Below are positions 61,500 through 64,000 of a stretch of DNA of 64,000 bases, piece by piece; position 1 is the first letter of the stretch; each line of letters starts with the position of its first letter. Position numbers and translations under genes: made by a program. The stretch is from Staphylotrichum longicolle (Eukaryota; Ascomycota; Sordariomycetes; Sordariales; Chaetomiaceae): NCBI GenBank assembly GCA_019096155.1, contig JAHCVI010000002.1:4774001-4838000 (forward strand), in the 5' to 3' direction. The notes beneath the pieces were generated by a model. The model saw only the letters and a program-made list of their open reading frames with translations, had not been told where the DNA came from and searched no databases.

Positions 61500-61749
61500 G
61501 AGGAAGACCTACACGCAGGACCACGGACCCGGAGGACACCCTCCCTGCGAACCACGCGTGAAAACCACCAATGATGGCATGTGGTCGTTCGCCTCAAAGA
61601 ATAGGCACGGGTTCCTCCCTGTCCCGTGAGTCAGGTGCAAGCAGCGAATCTGCGACAAGGGCCGCACACCCCCCCTGCCACTGCTGCCAGGGTCCTCCGT
61701 ACGCAATGGCGGCAACCCCGCACCCATCGCAGCCGCAGCCGCGCAACTT
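61500..61749. other. Upstream region of the RBR gene
   Basis: Short promoter-side interval; nothing specific recognised apart from the repeat that begins at about 61750. Confidence 0.3.
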
Positions 61750-62065
61750 GACGTCGGTCGCACGCGTCGCGTCGTGTGGCGTGGGGGGCACCTGCGTGAT
61801 GGCCGCTCGGCACTGCATCTGTTGCCCGTAACATCATCACGCAACAGGAAAGAGTGCAATGCGTGTAAATTAAGACACACCCACTTTTCTCCGGGCCAAC
61901 AACAGCACCTCCGGGTAAGTTGGTGTTCAACAGGCAGACGGCCATACCCAGCCGTATGGCCACTTTGACGACGACAACATCACCACTTTTACCAGTCTTT
62001 TACTAACCAGAAGGCGTTGGATGATACTGCCGCTGCTTCTACCTAGCCTCGTACCCTGCCACGTC
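61750..62065. repeat. Dispersed repeat, inverted partner of 46800-47125
   Basis: Reverse-complement blocks: GTGGCGTGGGGGGCACCTGC, CTCCGGGCCAACAACAGCAC, GGTGTTCAACAGGCAGACGG, ACTTTGACGACGACAACATC. Confidence 0.8.
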
Positions 62066-62109
62066 GCGAAAACTGTCGCGGATCTAGCCGGCGAGGCCGC
62101 TCTTCACTT

Positions 62110-62290
62110 CCTCAAGGTGCTACATGACAAAAGTTAGCGAACGGCGGACGCCTACCTCCTACCGGGCTTACCGCCGCGATGCTAAAGTAAGGAGGCTGGG
62201 TTTCCGGGGCTTCCATAACTGATTGGAGCAGGTGCCAAGTACCTCCACATAAACACCTTGAACCGCTCATAATCACCGCCAACGACAAAC
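62110..62290. repeat. Dispersed repeat, inverted partner of 1905-2020
   Basis: Includes CTAAAGTAAGGAGGCTGGGT, TTCCGGGGCTTCCATAACTG and CGCCAACGAC in reverse complement of the left-end copy. Confidence 0.7.
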
Positions 62291-62447
62291 AATAGCTATT
62301 GCGGAGCCCCGACGCCACGACCCTCTGAACGTCGGATCTCTCCTCCCTTTGGTTCAAGCGAGAACCGAGCCGCGCCACTAGGAGAGCCCGCAAGCCCGGG
62401 CACGGTGCGATCAGCTGCAAGGAGAGCAGGGGGAAGTAAGGCCAGAG

Positions 62448-62580
62448 TGAAAATGGAAATGGATGAATGGACATGGGTGGAAAAATGGGAAGGGATGGAT
62501 GGAACTGGATGGATGGAAATGGAGATGGAAATATAACTATCGAAATGGATGATTATAAATGGACGATTGGAAATGGATGA
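62448..62580. repeat. TGGAAATGGATGA microsatellite
   Basis: Same class and sense as the 6062 tract; units of GGAAATGGA and GGATGGA. Confidence 0.88.
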
Positions 62581-62809
62581 CAGGTTATTTCACTGTCTAA
62601 ACCGAGATGGGTGATGCGTGTCATGCTCGCCCTAGCAGCCTGCAGCCGAGTGGCTAGGAGCTTCTCAAGGCGGACATAGTGGTGAGCTATCATGCCAAAA
62701 AAACATCCACTTCCAGGTCATTACCTCTGTGACTCATGCGCGCTGAGACCAGGGTATAGTGGCACCGAGCAGCTGGTATCAGTCTGGGTCAACAACGTGT
62801 CAGTAGCGC

Positions 62810-62990
62810 GCTTTGAGTGCGGTGCAGCCTGCGGGACGCGGGAGCGTGACCTATCACCGAACAGAACAGTTTCCCTAAGCCAACACAGGGCTGGACTGTC
62901 CGCTCTCGACGCGTCACACATCCGAGCGAGTGCTCTCGCCACCCTGCACGACATGATAGGTTCGATGCTCCCTTGCCTTTCCACCCCCGC
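62810..62990. repeat. Dispersed repeat, inverted partner of 47370-47550
   Basis: GTGTCAGTAGCGCGCTTTGA, CCAACACAGGGCTGGACTGT and GACATGATAGGTTCGATGCT match in reverse complement. Confidence 0.85.
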
Positions 62991-63080
62991 GTTGGGTCGA
63001 GTAGGCATTCCATTTCGGTCGCATGCGCACCACCCGTAGCTTTTTCTCCCCAGCATGCTACTCAAGTTTGTACTGGCACC

Positions 63081-63374
63081 ATGGCCAACAACACATACGT
63101 GGATTATGTTCTCGCCGAAGATGACTGGATGGCCTCTTTAGCAGAGCCGTCAAAAAGCCCTTTCGTCGCAGTCGGCTCGCGGATGTGGGCGATATGGCAG
63201 ACTGTCCTTCGGTTCAGGCACGGTTACCATTGCCAGCCTACGGCCAAGTCGCTCATGCAAGCCGTAACCATATTACTCCCCATCGTGCCAGATCCGACCG
63301 CCGCCCTCGTTCAAAACGTACCAGTCAGATGCTCCTCACTCCAAATCCACTATTCTTCAGCCAGGGCCGGCTGA
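63081..63374 (+). CDS. Hypothetical short open frame
   Basis: 97 codons from an ATG in ACCATGG context (MANNTYVDYVLAEDDWMASL). The first 45 residues look protein-like; later sequence is less convincing and a second frame opens across 63185-63394, so a splice or frameshift is possible. No family recognised. Confidence 0.3.
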   Translation: MANNTYVDYVLAEDDWMASLAEPSKSPFVAVGSRMWAIWQTVLRFRHGYHCQPTAKSLMQAVTILLPIVPDPTAALVQNVPVRCSSLQIHYSSARAG

Positions 63375-63977
63375 GGTGGTACTTTCGATTCTAAAGACGT
63401 CGAGCCATGCAGCGGGGAACCTGTCGCTTGTCGAAACACGTTCTTGCGTGTCTCCTTGGCCGAACTGTGTTTCTTGGATGGTTGGGGGGGACTGCGGGAT
63501 GGCCTGGTGCGCTTTGAGCCGGCTTGGCTCTGGCTGAAGCTCGATGTGAAGCTCGTGGCAGTTTCGACACTAAAACATGTCGACCTCTGGCTAGGCTCTT
63601 CGTCCTCCGCACACAGGTATGGTGGAAGGGCCGGCTCCTCGTCGACGTCCCCAGGTGCAGGGTAGTCCTCGGTCTCCCCTCTTATTGCGCCGCCCTCCTC
63701 TTTCGTTGGATTGCCTGCAACCTGCCTAGCGTCATCTGCCAGAGATTGTGGCAATGGGCTCTGCGTCTTTGCATGGGACGTATGCGTCCCGTGCGGCCGC
63801 TGGGACAAACGGTCAACCGTTCCATGTTCTTCGCCACCCTTCGTCTCGGCGCCCTGACCCTCTTGGATATCTCCATGCTCGAAGTCCTTCCGAACTGTGC
63901 CAGCGTCCTCCGTCTCCGCACCTTCTTTCAAGCTTTCGCTCACGACATAGGCTACAGCCGTTGCGACCTTAGCCGAG
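63350..63977 (-). CDS. C-terminal exon of a DUF7924-like protein (5' part outside window)
   Basis: The exon begins after a plausible acceptor (CTAAC branch site..TTGCTCAG at about 63978-63980) and runs 209 codons to the stop at 63350. Hydrophilic: GAETEDAG, a Glu/Gly-rich part, EDYPAPGDVDEEPALPPYLC, AEDEEPSQRSTCFSVETATS, SKRTRPSRSPPQPSKKH. The CAEDEEPSQ..ATSFTSSFS block matches the broken copy at 37500-37700, which is linked to DUF7924-like sequence; this identifies the family. Basic motifs suggest nuclear location. Neither the upstream exons nor the domain itself can be seen here. Confidence 0.55.
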
Positions 63978-64000
63978 CTGAGCAAACAAACTTAAGTTAG

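Overview
The window is nuclear DNA of a filamentous ascomycete (Pezizomycotina, probably a Sordariomycete; the genus cannot be fixed from this sequence). Evidence: short GT-AG introns of about 40-150 nt with CTAAC/CTGAC-type branch sites, single-gene transcription units on both strands, and fungal-only families (HET, Zn2Cys6, DUF3723, FTA2-like kinase, DUF7924-like). A short interstitial TTAGGG-type tract lies near 43.3 kb. There is no rDNA, no CRISPR array, no bacterial operon and no complete autonomous transposon. Overall it looks like an accessory or subtelomeric compartment: intact genes sit among dispersed, mutually duplicated repeats, gene fragments and microsatellites.

Left part (0-16 kb): a casein kinase 1 paralogue with a three-codon first exon, an atypical HND/DFD kinase-like gene, a broken FTA2-like kinase, a tRNA-like sequence, and a convergent pair made of an intact protein with four Zn2Cys6-like clusters and a dead SET-domain gene. 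Middle-left (16-31 kb): a three-finger C2H2 protein, an unrecognised two-exon gene, an NYN-LOTUS ribonuclease-like gene, shards of NLR-type proteins (ankyrin, TPR, nucleoside-phosphorylase domain), a decayed SANT/chromodomain gene, a decayed MATE-type transporter and a HET-domain gene.

Middle (31-44 kb): an FHA-kinase (Rad53/Chk2 type), an unrecognised charged 530-aa protein beside it, a chimera of a DUF7924-like shard and a second MATE shard, ankyrin repeats, and a DUF3723 gene with a frameshifted tail. Right part (44-64 kb): two paralogues of an apparently undescribed small cysteine-ribbon family with a conserved intron (44.4-45.1 and 53.2-53.9 kb), a degenerate zinc-cluster gene with two broken copies, the second SET copy, a six-exon RNF216-like RBR ubiquitin ligase, and the tail of a DUF7924-like gene at the right edge.

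The genes do not form one pathway. What connects them is duplication. At least ten segments recur within the window in direct or inverted orientation. In two unrelated duplicated families (SET and MATE) both copies keep the same in-frame TAG. The SET/zinc-cluster pair has decayed reciprocally in its two loci. All exon boundaries were placed by eye from splice consensus and protein continuity, without transcript data.
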